The translations under genes were made by a program, and so were the position numbers. Below, piece by piece: positions 44,232-44,310 of a DNA stretch of 44,310 bases (its first letter is position 1; each line of letters opens with the position of its first letter). The notes below the pieces were generated by a model that was not told the origin of the DNA, ran no database searches, and worked only from the letters and a program-made list of their open reading frames with translations. The stretch lies in the NCBI GenBank assembly GCA_903838705.1, contig CAILZL010000030.1, positions 1 to 44,310 on the forward strand, read 5' to 3'. Origin of the DNA: an uncultured Pseudomonadota bacterium (GTDB taxonomy: Bacteria > Pseudomonadota > Gammaproteobacteria > Steroidobacterales > Steroidobacteraceae).

Positions 44232-44310
44232 TCAGTTGATCAACTTGTCCTGCCAGATTTGTTTGCCATCCCTGAAGGTCTCCATCGGCGTCCTGCCGCA
44301 GCACATCTTG
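44232..44310 (-). CDS. IS481-family transposase, C-terminal end
   Basis: The last 25 codons before a TGA at 44234-44232. The sequence KMCCGRTPMETFRDGKQIWQ, ending DKLIN, matches the usual C terminus of IS481-type (DDE, rve-fold) transposases, where the GxTPMETF motif closes the integrase domain. The catalytic part is off the window, so intactness cannot be judged. Confidence 0.72.
   Translation of the reverse strand, partial: KMCCGRTPMETFRDGKQIWQDKLIN

Larger units (their letters stand above)
44170..44310 (-). mobile_element. End of an IS481-family insertion sequence
   Basis: The terminal part of an element that continues past the window. It contains the transposase 3' end (44232-44310), a palindrome, and a probable outer tip beginning TGTAGAAGTTTCGACTTGAT at 44170 (or TGTGTAG at 44168). 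The TGT tip fits the family, but the other terminal inverted repeat and any target duplication are outside the window, so the exact edge is inferred. Confidence 0.6.

Overview
The window looks like chromosomal DNA of a Gammaproteobacterium with mid-range base composition. The evidence is a fused aspartokinase-homoserine dehydrogenase in a thrABC operon, TatD, MsrPQ, AcnA, lipoproteins with classic lipoboxes, and an outer-membrane beta-barrel of the YaiO type. I cannot name the order or genus from sequence alone. No phage, plasmid or CRISPR features are visible. The only mobile DNA is the end of an IS481-type element at the right edge.

Left part (1-10.2 kb): an exported-protein region. It holds the start of one modular secreted protein, a seven-module lipoprotein containing a recent 243-bp internal duplication, two large paralogous YHYH-domain secreted proteins, a tRNA-Pro(GGG) gene and a seven-bladed FG-GAP beta-propeller lipoprotein.

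Centre-left (10.2-20.3 kb): two divergent operons that together resemble a synthase-dependent exopolysaccharide system. Leftward: a YaiO-like TPR/outer-membrane barrel, an LTA-synthase-like membrane phosphotransferase and an exported TIM-barrel glycosidase-like protein. Rightward: a membrane-anchored HEAT-repeat protein, a processive family 2 glycosyltransferase and a membrane-anchored tyrosine-phosphatase/TPR fusion. An ExeA-like ATPase fused to an FHA domain follows. This gene set is the best candidate here for an undescribed system.

Centre (20.5-33.7 kb): housekeeping genes. These are thrA-thrB-thrC with a trailing NERD-like membrane protein, tatD (TTG start), a small TPR protein overlapping a YgjP-type metalloprotease, kynA, msrPQ and acnA. 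acnA is preceded by a good sigma70-like promoter with a 9+9 bp palindrome over the expected transcription start, which suggests repression.

Right part (34.1-44.3 kb): again small exported proteins and repeat proteins. There are two DUF6152-type proteins, two cysteine-rich Sel1/Hcp-like proteins, two more members of the modular secreted family (one carrying a metallophosphoesterase domain) and a methyltransferase. At the edge an IS481-like element appears to have cut a gene of unknown function, whose 3' part remains.

The modular family (1-174, 568-2583, 36434-38191, 38374-41214) brackets the window and seems to expand by duplication and recombination. Its modules of about 80 residues each carry a conserved pair of cysteines.
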